DNA from: Listeria monocytogenes ATCC 19117
GTDB taxonomy: Bacteria; Bacillota; Bacilli; Lactobacillales; Listeriaceae
Assembly: GCF_000307025.1 (NCBI RefSeq)
Contig: NC_018584.1
Span: 1,178,001-1,242,000, forward strand
Direction of reading: 5' to 3'
Length of the DNA stretch: 64,000 bases
Made by a program: the position numbers and the translations under genes
The notes under the pieces: generated by a model
Databases searched by the model: none
What the model saw: the letters and a program-made list of their open reading frames with translations, nothing else
What the model was told of the DNA's origin: nothing
Part shown: one piece after another, positions 24,091 to 34,391 of the stretch
Numbering within the stretch: position 1 is the stretch's first letter
Layout: the number at the start of each line of letters is the position of its first letter

Positions 24091-25212
24091 TTGAGCATTA
24101 ATGAAATTATTATTTATTTAATGGTAATCTTTATGATTCTAGGAGCTATTGACAAAATTATCGGCAACAAATTTGGCTTAGGTGCACAATTTGAAGAAGG
24201 TATTATGGCAATGGGATCGCTAACGCTAGCAATGGTCGGTATCATTACATTAGCGCCAGTTTTAGCAAAAATTTTAAGCCCGATTGTTGTACCAATTTAT
24301 ACGGCGCTTGGGGCTGACCCGGCAATGTTTGCAACAACGTTACTTGCGAATGACATGGGTGGTTTTGCGCTAGCTCAAGAACTTGCGCTAACTCCCGACG
24401 CTGGTCTTTTTGCAGGAGCTATTCTAGGATCCATGATGGGACCTACTATTGTTTTCACAATTCCAGTTGCGCTTGGAATTATAAAAAAAGAAGATCACAA
24501 ATATTTAGCAACTGGCGTATTATCTGGTATTATTACGATTCCAATTGGTTGTTTAATCGGTGGACTTGTAGCTGGATTCTCTCCAATCATGATTTTCAAA
24601 AACTTAGTACCAATTATTCTTGTAGCTGCCCTTATTATGTTAGGCCTTTGGTTCAAACCAGAAGGCATGATTAAAGGCTTCACGATTTTTGGAAAAGGGG
24701 TAGTAATCGTTGCTACTATTGGGCTAGTTGCTGGAGCTATTCAACAACTTACTGGATTAACTATTATTCCAGGAATTGCACCAATTGGCGAAGGTATCGA
24801 AATCGTTGGTGGTATCGCACTAGTTCTAGCAGGAGCTTTCTGTTTAGTTTTTGTTATTACAAAAGTGTTCAATAAACCACTTATGAAAATGGGTAAATTG
24901 CTAGGTATGAATGAAGTTGCAGCGGCTGGTATGGTTGCGACACTTGCAAATAGTATCCCAATGTTCCAAATGCTAAAAGATATGGATGAGCGCGGTAAAA
25001 TTATTAACGTTGCTTTTGCCGTATCTGCGGCCTTTGTTTTAGGGGATCATCTAGGTTTCACAGCTGGGGTTGCCCAAGATATGATTTTCCCGATGATTGT
25101 CGGAAAACTTGTCGGAGGAGTAACTGCCGTAGCTGTCGGTATCTATATGGCTAACCGAATGATGAAGAAAAATAAAGCAAAAGAACAAACGGCGGTGAAA
25201 GATAATGGCTGA
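24091..25212 (+). CDS. eutH: EutH, ethanolamine transporter
   Basis: This 373-residue polytopic membrane protein has roughly ten hydrophobic segments, beginning with INEIIIYLMVIFMILGAIDK. Family-typical parts are LLANDMGGFALAQELALTPD, GAILGSMMGPTIVFTIPVAL and SAAFVLGDHLGFTAGVAQDM. The start is TTG 24091 behind AATGGAGG. It brings ethanolamine across the membrane when it is scarce or protonated. It overlaps eutQ by eight bases. Confidence 0.93.
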   Translation: MSINEIIIYLMVIFMILGAIDKIIGNKFGLGAQFEEGIMAMGSLTLAMVGIITLAPVLAKILSPIVVPIYTALGADPAMFATTLLANDMGGFALAQELALTPDAGLFAGAILGSMMGPTIVFTIPVALGIIKKEDHKYLATGVLSGIITIPIGCLIGGLVAGFSPIMIFKNLVPIILVAALIMLGLWFKPEGMIKGFTIFGKGVVIVATIGLVAGAIQQLTGLTIIPGIAPIGEGIEIVGGIALVLAGAFCLVFVITKVFNKPLMKMGKLLGMNEVAAAGMVATLANSIPMFQMLKDMDERGKIINVAFAVSAAFVLGDHLGFTAGVAQDMIFPMIVGKLVGGVTAVAVGIYMANRMMKKNKAKEQTAVKDNG

Positions 25213-25648
25213 TATTAGTAAAGAATTAATTGAGCAACTAGTAAAACAAGTTGTCCTAGAAAAAATGGGCCAAAGTTCCAAACACGTTGATCCAAGTGGT
25301 ATTCTATCGGTGAAACTTCCTGTAGTAAAAGTTTCAGAGGAAGATCGATTAGACACAGGAAATCCTAGCGATGTTGTTTATACAAAAGACTTAGTAACAC
25401 TAGAAGAAAGTAAACGTCTAGGTTTTGGTTTAATGGAAATGAAAGATACAACTTTCGATTGGTTCTTGGATTATGATGAAGTAGACTACATTATCGAAGG
25501 CAGACTAGATGTTGTCATTGATGGTCGAACTGTTTCAGCAGGTCCAGGAGAAATTATTTTCATTCCAAAAGGTAGCCAAATCAAGTTTTCCGTAACTGGT
25601 GAAGCAAGATTTATTTATGTTACTTATCCGGCTGATTGGCAGTCATAA
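25205..25648 (+). CDS. eutQ: EutQ, cupin-fold ethanolamine-utilisation protein
   Basis: This 147-residue protein has an N-terminal amphipathic helix, SKELIEQLVKQVVLEKMG, resembling an encapsulation peptide, and a C-terminal single cupin barrel (~60-147) with DYDEVDYIIEGRLDVVIDG and GPGEIIFIPKGSQIKF. EutQ of enterobacteria has been reported to have acetate-kinase activity and to be needed for compartment assembly; its role in Listeria is inferred. It is the last gene of the eut operon and ends in a bidirectional terminator. Confidence 0.9.
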   Translation: MADISKELIEQLVKQVVLEKMGQSSKHVDPSGILSVKLPVVKVSEEDRLDTGNPSDVVYTKDLVTLEESKRLGFGLMEMKDTTFDWFLDYDEVDYIIEGRLDVVIDGRTVSAGPGEIIFIPKGSQIKFSVTGEARFIYVTYPADWQS

Positions 25649-25655
25649 TAATAAT

Positions 25656-25695
25656 AAAAAACGATTTCGGCTTTGGCTGAAATCGTTTTTTATTT
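25656..25695. terminator. Bidirectional terminator between eutQ and the AraC gene
   Basis: AAAAAACGATTTC (25656-25668) pairs with GAAATCGTTTTTT (25679-25691), a perfect 13-bp stem with T-runs on both strands. It ends the eut operon and the convergent reverse gene. Confidence 0.9.
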
Positions 25696-26241
25696 TAAGG
25701 AGTCGCGATATTCTTTTGGTGTCATATCGAATTCTTTTTTAAAGACTTTGCAAAAATAGCTTGCCCTTGAAAAACCTAAATTTTTAGCAATTGTATGGAC
25801 CGCCCAGTCACTTTTTTCTAGTTGTTCTTTCGCATAGAGCATTTTTTGTTCGTTGACGTAATTAATAAAATTAATATTTAATTCGTTTTTAAATAATTTA
25901 CTTAAATAAAACGGGCTTAGATAGACATAATTAGCAACTTCTTCTAATGTGATGGAGCGGTGAATGTTTTTTTTAATGTAACGAATAGCTTGCTTGATTT
26001 CTTTATGCTCTTTACCAGTTTTGTTTACGCTAGTGGTTTCTTTTCTTGGTTGTTTTTGTTTTTCATGTGCAGAGTAATAATCGCTTAAAACATCAAGCAC
26101 TTCAACGGTTTCAAGTGAATGAAGTAGGGCAGAGTGATCTGGATTTTTTTTGTTGAAATCTTCTTGAATTTGTTGGGTGAATTGGCTCTCTACTTGACTA
26201 TCCATCAAAGGTTGAATATTTACAACTTTTTCTTTCTCCAA
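25690..26241 (-). CDS. AraC-family transcriptional regulator
   Basis: This 183-residue regulator starts at TTG (reverse strand 26241) behind GGAGGGAAGG. Residues ~85-183 are a two-HTH AraC domain (ITLEEVANYVYLSPFYLSKL and AVHTIAKNLGFSRASYFCKV, ending FKKEFDMTPKEYRDS). The ~80-residue N-terminal part is hydrophilic and lacks a cupin or receiver domain, so the ligand is unknown. It lies between eut and cbi on the opposite strand. A TATAAT at reverse 26279-26274 is its likely -10 box. Confidence 0.85.
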   Translation of the reverse strand: MEKEKVVNIQPLMDSQVESQFTQQIQEDFNKKNPDHSALLHSLETVEVLDVLSDYYSAHEKQKQPRKETTSVNKTGKEHKEIKQAIRYIKKNIHRSITLEEVANYVYLSPFYLSKLFKNELNINFINYVNEQKMLYAKEQLEKSDWAVHTIAKNLGFSRASYFCKVFKKEFDMTPKEYRDSLK

Positions 26242-26484
26242 AGTCCTTCCCTCCCTGTTTTATTTCTGCACTAATTATACCATAAAATCGCTTTAAATAA
26301 CGTTTAATCCTGCATTTTAAATAGAACAATAAATTCTTTTTTATAACAAAATATTGTCATTTTTTAAATCTCAAAAATAGAAATTGAGAAAAAGTTCACA
26401 CTGGTGGCTATTTTTGCCATATAAAACAGAAAAAAAGGGATTTTAAAAGCTTGCACTATTTTGTTTTCAGTGCTCTAAGTGACC

Positions 26485-26513
26485 TTGTACCAGTGGTTTA
26501 ACAGGGATATAAT
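26485..26513 (+). promoter_or_regulatory. Promoter of the cblT-like / cbi transcript
   Basis: TTGTAC at 26485-26490, a 17-base spacer and TATAAT at 26508-26513. It is the only good rightward promoter I see in the 313-base gap 26242-26554; the rest is A/T-rich sequence plus the AraC gene's upstream region. No other riboswitch or terminator is visible there. Confidence 0.75.
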
Positions 26514-26554
26514 GAAATGGAAATAACGCTTTCATGAGAGGGTGATCTTTTCAA

Positions 26555-27049
26555 TTGAAAATTCAAAAATTAGTCTTATGTGCGATGTTGATTGCAATGT
26601 GTGTAATTGGCGCAAACATAAAATTAATGGGTTCAGTTGCATTTGACGCAGCCCCAGCTTTTATTGGGACTTTGCTGCTTGGTCCGATGTACGGAGCAGT
26701 GCTTGGGATTTTCGGTCATTTAACATCAGCATTACTAGCGGGTTTTCCGCTCACACTACCAATTCATTTGATTGTTGCTGGAATGATGGGCGTAACGATG
26801 ATTGCTTATGGCTTTACGCGCCAAAAACTAGCAGAAAAGAATCAATTAGTTGCGGTTAGTGTTTCTAGTATTGTTGCTTTTGTTTTTAATTGTCCATTAT
26901 CATTACTTGCACTTTATCCATTAATGCATCAAGCGGTGTTTGTTTTGTTCCCAGTGCTTGCTATTGGTTCGATTTGCAACATTTTTGTCGCAGAAGTCGT
27001 TTACCAAGTATTGCCAGAACGCTGGAAAAGACGAATTGCCGGGTACTAA
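26555..27049 (+). CDS. cblT: ECF transporter S component, probable alpha-ribazole transporter CblT
   Basis: This 164-residue membrane protein has about five or six hydrophobic segments and starts at TTG 26555 behind GAGAGGGTGA. The N-terminal helix with LCAMLIAMCVIGANIKLMG and the following GPMYGAVLGIFGHLTSALLA are typical of ECF S components. In Listeria an S component in this position, CblT, has been described as importing alpha-ribazole, which CblS phosphorylates to replace the CobT route. No cobT is visible here, which fits. Substrate is by location and literature memory. Confidence 0.75.
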   Translation: MKIQKLVLCAMLIAMCVIGANIKLMGSVAFDAAPAFIGTLLLGPMYGAVLGIFGHLTSALLAGFPLTLPIHLIVAGMMGVTMIAYGFTRQKLAEKNQLVAVSVSSIVAFVFNCPLSLLALYPLMHQAVFVLFPVLAIGSICNIFVAEVVYQVLPERWKRRIAGY

Positions 27050-27055
27050 ACAACT

Positions 27056-27205
27056 AAATAGGTGAATATATTAATCCGGGAAAGAGGTGAAAATCCTCTA
27101 CAGGCCCTAGCTACTGTAATACGGACGAAAACCAAACATATGTCACTGGAAGCAATTCCGGGAAGACTGGTGAGTAGGATGATGTTAAGTCAGGAGACCG
27201 CTTTT
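27056..27205 (+). promoter_or_regulatory. Cobalamin riboswitch, full-size architecture, upstream of cbiA
   Basis: Conserved pieces appear in order: AAAGAGGTGAAAATCCTCT (from 27081), ACAGGCCCTAGCTACTGTAA with B12 box GCTACTG (27110-27116, versus canonical GCCACTG), CACTGG and GGGAAGACTGGTGAGTAGG (peripheral arm), and TTAAGTCAGGAGACC near 27185. Unlike the compact riboswitch in Rli55 it keeps the long insertion between the B12 box and the AAGTCAGG motif. It probably shuts off cbiA onward when AdoCbl is abundant. Confidence 0.92.
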
Positions 27206-27319
27206 ATATTCGATATCCAAAAACAACTTCTAAGGGAGCGAGTTGTCTTGATTAAGTAGATTTTCACGATGGGGAAGTTTCTTTGTGCTACAAGGAAATA
27301 GCTTATTTGCGTAAATCTC

Positions 27320-27356
27320 AAAAAGACGCCAATGTTCTGTTTGGCGTCTTTTTTTA
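27320..27356 (+). terminator. Riboswitch-controlled terminator before cbiA
   Basis: AAAAAGACGCCAA (27320-27332) pairs with TTGGCGTCTTTTT (27341-27353), followed by further T. It lies about 115 bases past the riboswitch core and 30 bases before cbiA; the sequence between, with AACAACTT/GAGTTGT-type pairing, could form the switch helix. Confidence 0.85.
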
Positions 27357-27381
27357 TGGCTAAAGTGAAAGGTGAAAAAAG

Positions 27382-28740
27382 ATGAACAAAATCTTAATTG
27401 CAGCTGCATCAAGTGGTACAGGTAAAACAACGATCACACTTGGAATTATGCACGCGCTAAAAAAAAGAGGTCTGCGGGTTCAACCATTTAAAGTAGGTCC
27501 AGATTATATTGATACAAATTATCATCAAGCGATAACAGGCGTTGCTTCTATCAATTTAGACAGTTTTCTGATAGATGATGATGCGATGCTAGCTACTCTT
27601 TTTCAAAAGCACGGAGAGTCGGCGGATATTTCCGTCATTGAAGGTGTAATGGGTCTTTTTGATGGACTTGGTATTGATCGTGATAATTCGAGTACATCTT
27701 TTATTGCTAAATGCACGAAAACGCCTGTAATTTTAGTCGTGGATGGTAAAGCGATATCCACTTCTGCGGCGGCAATTGTGGATGGATTTAATCGTTTTGA
27801 TCCGGAATTAACCATTGCTGGGGTGATTATTAATCGCGTTGCTTCAGAAAACCATTTTTCATTGATAAAAGGGGCGATTGAACGTTATACGGATGTACCT
27901 GTTTTAGGGTATTTGCCGAAAAATGCGGCGGTGGCACTTCCAGAACGTCATCTCGGATTAGTGCCAAAAGAGGAAATGACGGAATTAGAAACGAAATGGG
28001 AGTTACTTGGTGATTTGATTGCGGAACATGTTGATTTAGATAGGTTGTTAGCAATTAGTAAGACTGGTGCGAAATTGACCGTACACCCACCAGAAATACA
28101 AGTACCGGACTTTTCGGGAGTGCGCGTTGCTTATGCGCTCGACGCCGCATTTCATTTTTACTATCAAGATAACTTGGATTTTATTCGCTCAACTGGAGCC
28201 ACGCTGATTCCGTTTAGTCCGTTAGAAGAAAGGAAAGTTCCGGACGCTGATTTTATTTATATCGGTGGTGGATTTCCGGAGGTTTTTGCGGAACGGCTAG
28301 CGAAGAACAAATCAATGCGCGAATCGATTTTGGCGGCGCATGAACAAGGCAAGCCAATCTATGCCGAGTGTGGCGGATTGATGTATCTTGGTTCGAGTTT
28401 AGAAATGGAAGCTGAATCCTATGAAATGGTAGGGGTTTTTGATGGAGTTAGTAAGATGACAACGCGGCTTCGGAAGTTTGGCTACTGTATCGCCGAACCT
28501 TTAGAAGACACACTACTTGGTAAAAAAGGGACAGCTATTCGCGGTCATGAATTTCATCATTCTGTTTTTGAAACGACCGAACCAACACGTATGAAATTAA
28601 CGAAAAAGCGGGATGGCAAAATTGTCAAAGAATGGCACGGCGGTTATCAAAAAGGTAATACGTTCGCTAGTTACCTGCATATCCATTTCTATCAAAATCT
28701 ATTGATAATAACGCATATGTTTGGAGCGATAGAGCGATGA
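27382..28740 (+). CDS. cbiA: CbiA, cobyrinate a,c-diamide synthase
   Basis: This 452-residue ATP-dependent glutamine amidotransferase amidates the a and c side chains of cobyrinic acid. The N-terminal DTBS-like P-loop is [16 protein letters not shown]. The C-terminal type 1 glutaminase part has [19 protein letters not shown], the catalytic Cys in [13 protein letters not shown], and [16 protein letters not shown]. It is the first cbi gene after the riboswitch and overlaps cbiB by four bases. Confidence 0.95.
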   Translation: MNKILIAAASSGTGKTTITLGIMHALKKRGLRVQPFKVGPDYIDTNYHQAITGVASINLDSFLIDDDAMLATLFQKHGESADISVIEGVMGLFDGLGIDRDNSSTSFIAKCTKTPVILVVDGKAISTSAAAIVDGFNRFDPELTIAGVIINRVASENHFSLIKGAIERYTDVPVLGYLPKNAAVALPERHLGLVPKEEMTELETKWELLGDLIAEHVDLDRLLAISKTGAKLTVHPPEIQVPDFSGVRVAYALDAAFHFYYQDNLDFIRSTGATLIPFSPLEERKVPDADFIYIGGGFPEVFAERLAKNKSMRESILAAHEQGKPIYAECGGLMYLGSSLEMEAESYEMVGVFDGVSKMTTRLRKFGYCIAEPLEDTLLGKKGTAIRGHEFHHSVFETTEPTRMKLTKKRDGKIVKEWHGGYQKGNTFASYLHIHFYQNLLIITHMFGAIER

Positions 28741-29684
28741 TATTGTTATTTTATACGTCATCATTCATTTTAGATTGCTTATTAGGTGATCCATATAGCT
28801 GGCCGCATCCTATTAAAGCGATCGGCAACTTGATTAAGTGGTTGACTATTATTTTACGAAAAATCTTTCATGGTAAATCACTGTATTTTGCCGGTGGATT
28901 GCTATTTGTTCTCACGGTTGGTATGACCGGAGTTGTATCCTGGTTCATTCTATTTCTTAGTGCCAAAATTGCTTACTGGCTTTACGTAGCTGTTTTTGTT
29001 TACTTAGGCTATACGACGCTTGCGATGACTTGCCTTGCGAAAGAGGCTCGGAAAATACAGCGGACCTTGGCGGACGGGGATTTGGCTGCTGCAAGAGTGC
29101 AAGTGGGAATGATTGTTGGTCGGGATACGGATAAGTTAACCGCAGAAGAAATTAGTAAAGCGACGATAGAGACTGTGGCGGAAAATACAGCGGATGGCGT
29201 TATCGCACCACTTTTTTACTTATTCATTGGTGGGCCGGTACTTGCTTTGATGTATAAAGCGGTTAATACACTGGATTCGATGGTCGGTTATAAAAACGAA
29301 AAATACCGCGCAATTGGTTTTGTTTCTGCGAAAATGGATGACATTGCCAATTTTATCCCAGCGAGATTAGCTTGGTTTTTCCTTGTCATTGCGAGTTTTA
29401 TTTTAAGGTATGACGGGCGTGCTTCTTGGCAAATCGGGCTTCGAGATCGGAAAAATCATACGAGTCCTAATTGCGCTTATCCTGAAGGTGCAGTAGCAGG
29501 AGCGCTTGGAATCACACTTGGTGGAACGCATGAGTACTTCGGTGAAACAGTCATTAAACCAACCATTGGAAGTGGAAATAAACCCGTTTCAGAAAAAGAA
29601 ATTAGCCAAACGATTCATTTGCTATATACGGCTTCAACGATCGCTTTTATCATTTTTGCAAGTATTTATCTACTATTATTTTAA
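28737..29684 (+). CDS. cbiB: CbiB, adenosylcobinamide-phosphate synthase
   Basis: This 315-residue membrane enzyme attaches aminopropanol phosphate (made by PduX and CobD here) to adenosylcobyric acid. It has the N-terminal [19 protein letters not shown] motif, several membrane segments (about residues 60-95, 150-180, 205-225, 290-315), [20 protein letters not shown] and the C-terminal [19 protein letters not shown]. It overlaps the cbiA stop (ATGA). Confidence 0.95.
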   Translation: MILLFYTSSFILDCLLGDPYSWPHPIKAIGNLIKWLTIILRKIFHGKSLYFAGGLLFVLTVGMTGVVSWFILFLSAKIAYWLYVAVFVYLGYTTLAMTCLAKEARKIQRTLADGDLAAARVQVGMIVGRDTDKLTAEEISKATIETVAENTADGVIAPLFYLFIGGPVLALMYKAVNTLDSMVGYKNEKYRAIGFVSAKMDDIANFIPARLAWFFLVIASFILRYDGRASWQIGLRDRKNHTSPNCAYPEGAVAGALGITLGGTHEYFGETVIKPTIGSGNKPVSEKEISQTIHLLYTASTIAFIIFASIYLLLF

Positions 29685-29696
29685 AGGAGTGGCAAG

Positions 29697-30329
29697 ATGA
29701 ACTATATTAAGAATCCAGCCAAAATTGAAGAGAAAAGCTTTGAAATTATTCAACAAATTATTAATGATATTCGTCCAGATTACACATTTCAAAACAAGTT
29801 AGAGGAAGCGATTATCAAGCGTGCAATACATACGACGGCAGATTTTGATTACTTAGATAGCCTCGTTTTTCAACAAGATGCCATCGCGAAAATCATTCAT
29901 GTTCTTCAAAATAAAGGAACTATTTTCACGGATACGAATATGGCACTTAGTGGAATTAATAAACGACTTTTAGATGAACTTGGGTGTAAATATCATTGTT
30001 ATGTGAGTGACCCAGAGACGATGGAGATTGCCAAACAGCATGGGATTACACGCTCTATGGCTGGAATTAAACTCGCTTCTTTAAAAGATGGACCGAAACT
30101 ATTTGTCCTCGGAAATGCGCCAACTGCGGTGTATAAAATTATCGAGATGACAGAAAGTGGGGAATTGCAAGCAGATGCAGTAGTGGCAGTACCGGTTGGT
30201 TTTGTCGGAGCGGCTGAATGTAAAGAGGAAATTTTAGAAACAGATATCCCAGCCATTGTCGCACGCGGTAGAAAAGGCGGTAGTAATCTTGCTGCAGCTA
30301 TCATTAATGCAATCTTGATTACGATGTAA
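29697..30329 (+). CDS. cbiC: CbiC, cobalt-precorrin-8 methylmutase
   Basis: This 210-residue enzyme moves the C-11 methyl to C-12, giving cobyrinic acid. Recognisable pieces are IIKRAIHTTADFDYLDSLVF with the catalytic His, IFTDTNMALSGINKRLLDEL, and VGFVGAAECKEEILETDIPA. A GGAGTGG site precedes the ATG, and cbiD follows 15 bases later. Confidence 0.95.
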   Translation: MNYIKNPAKIEEKSFEIIQQIINDIRPDYTFQNKLEEAIIKRAIHTTADFDYLDSLVFQQDAIAKIIHVLQNKGTIFTDTNMALSGINKRLLDELGCKYHCYVSDPETMEIAKQHGITRSMAGIKLASLKDGPKLFVLGNAPTAVYKIIEMTESGELQADAVVAVPVGFVGAAECKEEILETDIPAIVARGRKGGSNLAAAIINAILITM

Positions 30330-30344
30330 AGAAGGCGACGAGTA

Positions 30345-31466
30345 ATGGAAGATTTTATTTATTATAACGGCAAAAAATACCGTAAAGGCTATACGACTGG
30401 TACGTGTGCGGCTGCTGCTGCTAAAGCTTGTGTGGAAATGATTCTAACGCAAGAAGAAGTGAGTGCGGTACAAGTCACAACTACTGGCGGAACTATTCTG
30501 GAAATCCCCGTGGCGTATCAAAAGTTTTCGAAAGACAAAGCCACAGCAGCGGTTCAAAAAGATGGTGGCGATGATATTGATGCGACAAACGGAATGTGGA
30601 TTTTTGTAGATGTTGATCTAACCGATAACGCGGAAGTCGTATTAGATGGTGGTGTTGGTATCGGTCGCGCTACACAAAAAGGAATTTCTGTGGCAGTGGG
30701 AGAAGCGGCGATTAATCCGGCACCGCGGAAAAATATTTTAGCAACCGTACGCGAATCGCTTGGCGAAAATCGTGGTGCAAAGATACTAGTCTATGCACCA
30801 GAAGGAGAAGAGCGCGCGAAACGAACCATGAATAGCAACTTAGGGATTATCGGTGGAATTTCTATTTTAGGAACGACTGGCATTGTTACCCCTATGTCGG
30901 ATGAAGGCTGGAAAAAATCCTTATCGATGGAGCTTGAAATGAAACGGAATCAAGGTCTCGACCAAATTATTCTTGTTCCCGGTAATTACGGGGATGATTT
31001 TGTTCAGAATACGCTTGGTTTTTCAAGCGGAAATATTGTTTCCATGAGTAATTTCGTTGGTTATATGTTAAAAGAAACACAGCGTCTAGCTTTCAAAAAA
31101 GTGCTAATGGTTGGTCATTTTGGCAAATTGGTGAAGGTTTCAGCAGGGATTTTTACGACGTACAGTAAAGATGCAGATGCGCGGGCGGAAATTTTAGTCG
31201 CTAATTTAGCTTTGCTCGGCGCCCCGTTATCGCTTTTACAAGCAGTGGAGAAGTGCAATACGACAGAGGCAGCAGGCGAATTAATTGAAGAAGCTGGCTT
31301 TACCCAAGTATATGACGTCATTGTGCAAAAAATCAAAGCAAGATCAGAACGATTTTTGAAATTCACGAAACCTAGTGTGGAAGTCGATGTAGTTACTTTT
31401 TCGACCGAACGTGGGTTGCTTGCTGCAACGAAAGATATCGATGTACTCCGGGAGGAATGGCGATGA
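30345..31466 (+). CDS. cbiD: CbiD, cobalt-precorrin-5B C1-methyltransferase
   Basis: This 373-residue protein has [20 protein letters not shown] near the N-terminus, [20 protein letters not shown] and [20 protein letters not shown], typical of the anaerobic-pathway CbiD. It methylates C-1 of the ring. Its last bases overlap the cbiE start. Confidence 0.95.
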   Translation: MEDFIYYNGKKYRKGYTTGTCAAAAAKACVEMILTQEEVSAVQVTTTGGTILEIPVAYQKFSKDKATAAVQKDGGDDIDATNGMWIFVDVDLTDNAEVVLDGGVGIGRATQKGISVAVGEAAINPAPRKNILATVRESLGENRGAKILVYAPEGEERAKRTMNSNLGIIGGISILGTTGIVTPMSDEGWKKSLSMELEMKRNQGLDQIILVPGNYGDDFVQNTLGFSSGNIVSMSNFVGYMLKETQRLAFKKVLMVGHFGKLVKVSAGIFTTYSKDADARAEILVANLALLGAPLSLLQAVEKCNTTEAAGELIEEAGFTQVYDVIVQKIKARSERFLKFTKPSVEVDVVTFSTERGLLAATKDIDVLREEWR

Positions 31467-32059
31467 TTACAGTAGTTGGGATTGGACCAGGAGATACAAA
31501 TTTGGTAATAAACGAAGCAAAACAAGTGTTAAGTACCGCCGAAATAGTGTATGGATCAACAAGACAATTACAAGAAATCACAGAACTAACGACAGCAACG
31601 CCAATGCTTTTGCCAAAAAAACTAGCAGATTTGAAAAACATCCCGCATCAAAACAAAAACGTGGTTATTCTAGCTTCCGGAGATCCACTATTATATGGGA
31701 TTGGCAACTGGGCGCTGGCAAATTTTTCAGAAGATGTCCGGATTGTTCCGGGAATTAGTGCGATTCAAATGATGTTTCATCGAATTCAATTACCGATGAA
31801 TGACTGTTTTATTACGAGCAGCCACGGTAAAACGCCAAACTTCGACTTCTTGTTACAACACGAAAAAATCGCGATGGTAACAGATACAATCATCGGTCCA
31901 TATGAAATCGCTGCTGAAATTTTACAACGTGGATTAAAAAAAATCCTGTTTATTGGAGAAAATTTGAGTTCAAAAGAGGAACGAATTCATAAGTTGAAAC
32001 CAGAACAAGTAGCAAAAAAATACGATATGAATGTAGTGGTGATTGTAGATGAAGGATGA
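31463..32059 (+). CDS. cbiE: CbiE, cobalt-precorrin-7 C5-methyltransferase
   Basis: ATG 31463 has GGAGGA eight bases upstream (ends 31456), whereas ATG 31457 directly abuts it, so I use 31463 (198 residues). It belongs to the tetrapyrrole methylase family with [32 protein letters not shown] (the GDP loop) and [14 protein letters not shown]. It works with CbiT, which is a separate gene directly downstream here and fused in aerobic CobL. Confidence 0.93.
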   Translation: MITVVGIGPGDTNLVINEAKQVLSTAEIVYGSTRQLQEITELTTATPMLLPKKLADLKNIPHQNKNVVILASGDPLLYGIGNWALANFSEDVRIVPGISAIQMMFHRIQLPMNDCFITSSHGKTPNFDFLLQHEKIAMVTDTIIGPYEIAAEILQRGLKKILFIGENLSSKEERIHKLKPEQVAKKYDMNVVVIVDEG

Positions 32060-32618
32060 GGTTTTTATTCGTGGTAAAGTACCGATGACAAAAGCAGAAG
32101 TGCGAGCGGCAAGCATTGATTTACTTAACTTAGATGATACGTCAAAGAAATTACTAGATGTTGGAGCGGGGACTGGGAGCGTTGGTCTTCAAGTTGCTTG
32201 TAATTTCCCGAAAATCCAAGTTACTGCGATTGAACGAAACCCAGATGCAGTGGATTTAATTAAACAAAATCAAGCGAAATTTGGATTAGAAAATGTAACA
32301 GTTATCGAAGCATACGCGCCAATTGAATTGCCTGAAAAGGAAACATTTGATGCTATTTTTATTGGTGGAAGTGGTGGCAATTTAACCGATATTATCGACT
32401 GGTCGTTGGCACATTTGAACCCGGGAGGCGGTTTGGTACTTAATTTTATTTTGCTTGAAAATGCGTTAACTGCAATGAACCATTTGGAAAAATTAACAGT
32501 GAGTGAATTAACGATGAAACAAATCCAAGTTTCGAGTTGGCATAAACTTGGAGCAGGTCATTATTTTGAACCACAAAATCCAACCGTCATTATTGGCTGT
32601 AAAAAACTAGAGGAGTGA
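32049..32618 (+). CDS. cbiT: CbiT, cobalt-precorrin-6B C15-methyltransferase/decarboxylase
   Basis: This 189-residue class I Rossmann methyltransferase has the SAM loop [17 protein letters not shown] near residue 35 and [20 protein letters not shown]. It methylates C-15 and decarboxylates the C-12 acetate. It overlaps cbiE by 11 bases, and cbiF follows within a few bases. Confidence 0.93.
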   Translation: MKDEVFIRGKVPMTKAEVRAASIDLLNLDDTSKKLLDVGAGTGSVGLQVACNFPKIQVTAIERNPDAVDLIKQNQAKFGLENVTVIEAYAPIELPEKETFDAIFIGGSGGNLTDIIDWSLAHLNPGGGLVLNFILLENALTAMNHLEKLTVSELTMKQIQVSSWHKLGAGHYFEPQNPTVIIGCKKLEE

Positions 32619-32623
32619 AGAAA

Positions 32624-33373
32624 ATGGCAGAAGTACATTTCGTCGGAGCAGGACCAGGAGATAAAGAGTTAATTACCTTAAAAGGATATCAATTATTAAA
32701 AGAGGCGGATGTCGTTATTTATGCAGGGTCGCTCGTAAACCCGGAGTTGCTAGAATATTGTAAACCAGACTGCGAAATCCATAATAGTGCAAGCATGAAT
32801 TTAATCGAAATCATCGACTGCATGGAAGCGGGCGTGACTGCTGGTAAAGAAGTGGTTCGTTTGCAAACCGGAGACTTTTCTATTTATGGTTCGATTCGTG
32901 AACAGGTCGAGGAAATGAAAAAGCGTTCGATTCCCTTCACATGTACACCGGGTGTGAGTTCATTCCTTGGTGCGGCAAGCAGTTTTGGGGTCGAGTATAC
33001 AGTTCCAGAAGTAAGTCAGAGTGTAATTATTACCCGAATGGCTGGCAGAACTCCAGTACCATCGCGCGAATCCCTCCGTTCATACGCGGCGCACCAAACC
33101 TCAATGGTAATTTTCTTGTCCGTTCAAGGTATTAGAAAAGTCGTTTCAGAATTAATCAAAGGTGGCTATAAACCCGAAACCCCAGCAGCAGTTATTTACA
33201 AAGCGACTTGGGCGGAAGAAAAGAAAGTAACCGGCACGTTAGAAGATATCGCAGAAAAAGTAACAGAAGCGGGAATTACGAAAACGGCGCTTATTATGGT
33301 CGGTGATTTCCTTGGAGAAGAGTTTTATTATTCTAAGCTATACGACAAGGATTTCAAACATGAATATAGATAA
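32624..33373 (+). CDS. cbiF: CbiF, cobalt-precorrin-4 C11-methyltransferase
   Basis: I use ATG 32624, eight bases after AGAGGAG; the GTG at 32615 is part of that ribosome site. The 249-residue tetrapyrrole methylase has [49 protein letters not shown] and [20 protein letters not shown], characteristic of CbiF/CobM. Confidence 0.94.
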   Translation: MAEVHFVGAGPGDKELITLKGYQLLKEADVVIYAGSLVNPELLEYCKPDCEIHNSASMNLIEIIDCMEAGVTAGKEVVRLQTGDFSIYGSIREQVEEMKKRSIPFTCTPGVSSFLGAASSFGVEYTVPEVSQSVIITRMAGRTPVPSRESLRSYAAHQTSMVIFLSVQGIRKVVSELIKGGYKPETPAAVIYKATWAEEKKVTGTLEDIAEKVTEAGITKTALIMVGDFLGEEFYYSKLYDKDFKHEYR

Positions 33374-34391
33374 ACTGGCGATTATTGCTGTCACAGAACG
33401 TGGTCGCGATTTAGCAATAACGTTAACAAAAACGGTAGCAGCAACGATTTTTGTACCAGGAAAGCATTGCAATGAGCAAACAAATTCTTTAACGCCGGAT
33501 TTTGGAACAGCGATGCGCGAAATTTTCACAAAATATCAAGCATTGATTTGTATTATGGCGACTGGAATTGCGGTTCGAACGCTTGCTCCAGCGATAGAAG
33601 ACAAGCTGTCTGATCCAGCAGTACTTGTCATGGATGAACATGGGAAATTTATTATCAGCTTGCTTTCAGGACATGTTGGCGGGGCAAATGAACTAACCGA
33701 ACAAATCGCTATGATAACTGGTGGTGCGGCAGTAATTACAACCGCAACAGACCGCGCAAATGTAGCTGCCATTGATAATATCGCCAAACAATTAAATGGT
33801 TATTTACCAGATTTTAAAGCGACAACAAAACGCATCAATGGTTTACTTGCAGCAGGAAAAGAAGTTGGATTGTACATCGATGAGCCATTAAATATAGATA
33901 CACGCGGTTTTACAATGGAAGAAGTTAGCCCGCAAGTTTACATTTCAACTAAATATAAACTACAAGTGGCGACACATGAACGCATCCAGCTGGTACCTAA
34001 GCAATTTATCCTCGGGGTCGGTTGCAGAAAAGGCGTTTCAGCGGAAACGATAGATGCAGCATTTACACATTTTTGTGAACAAGAAAACATACACCCGCGG
34101 GCATTCCGTGAGATTCATAGTATTACTTTAAAAGCGGAAGAACCGGCAATTCTTCATTTAGCGGAGAAATGGCGTGTCCCATTTATTGTCCATCCAGCAG
34201 AAGAATTACAAACAGTTGCTGGAAAATATCCAACATCCGCTTTTGTTCAAAAAACTGTTCAAGTAGGAAATGTCGCCCTATCGTCAGCAGACATTGGTAG
34301 TAACGGAAACGTTGTTACAAGCCGATTTGCTGAAAATGGCGTGACTTTCGCAGCAGGGAAATTAACTAAAAATAGTGAGGTGGCAAAATGA
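33360..34391 (+). CDS. cbiG: CbiG, cobalt-precorrin-5A hydrolase
   Basis: The start is ATG 33360 ([15 protein letters not shown]), overlapping the cbiF end by 14 bases; upstream in-frame starts lie within cbiF and lack a ribosome site. The 343-residue protein opens the ring delta-lactone and releases acetaldehyde. It has an N-terminal domain ([40 protein letters not shown]) and a C-terminal CbiG/CobE domain ([17 protein letters not shown]). Confidence 0.93.
   Translation: MNIDKLAIIAVTERGRDLAITLTKTVAATIFVPGKHCNEQTNSLTPDFGTAMREIFTKYQALICIMATGIAVRTLAPAIEDKLSDPAVLVMDEHGKFIISLLSGHVGGANELTEQIAMITGGAAVITTATDRANVAAIDNIAKQLNGYLPDFKATTKRINGLLAAGKEVGLYIDEPLNIDTRGFTMEEVSPQVYISTKYKLQVATHERIQLVPKQFILGVGCRKGVSAETIDAAFTHFCEQENIHPRAFREIHSITLKAEEPAILHLAEKWRVPFIVHPAEELQTVAGKYPTSAFVQKTVQVGNVALSSADIGSNGNVVTSRFAENGVTFAAGKLTKNSEVAK

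Noticed and set aside
26518-26535. Possible cre site downstream of the cblT promoter (reverse strand ATGAAAGCGTTATTT)
   Set aside because: It misses the required C near the 3' end of the consensus, and position alone is weak support; the eutV cre site is a far better match.
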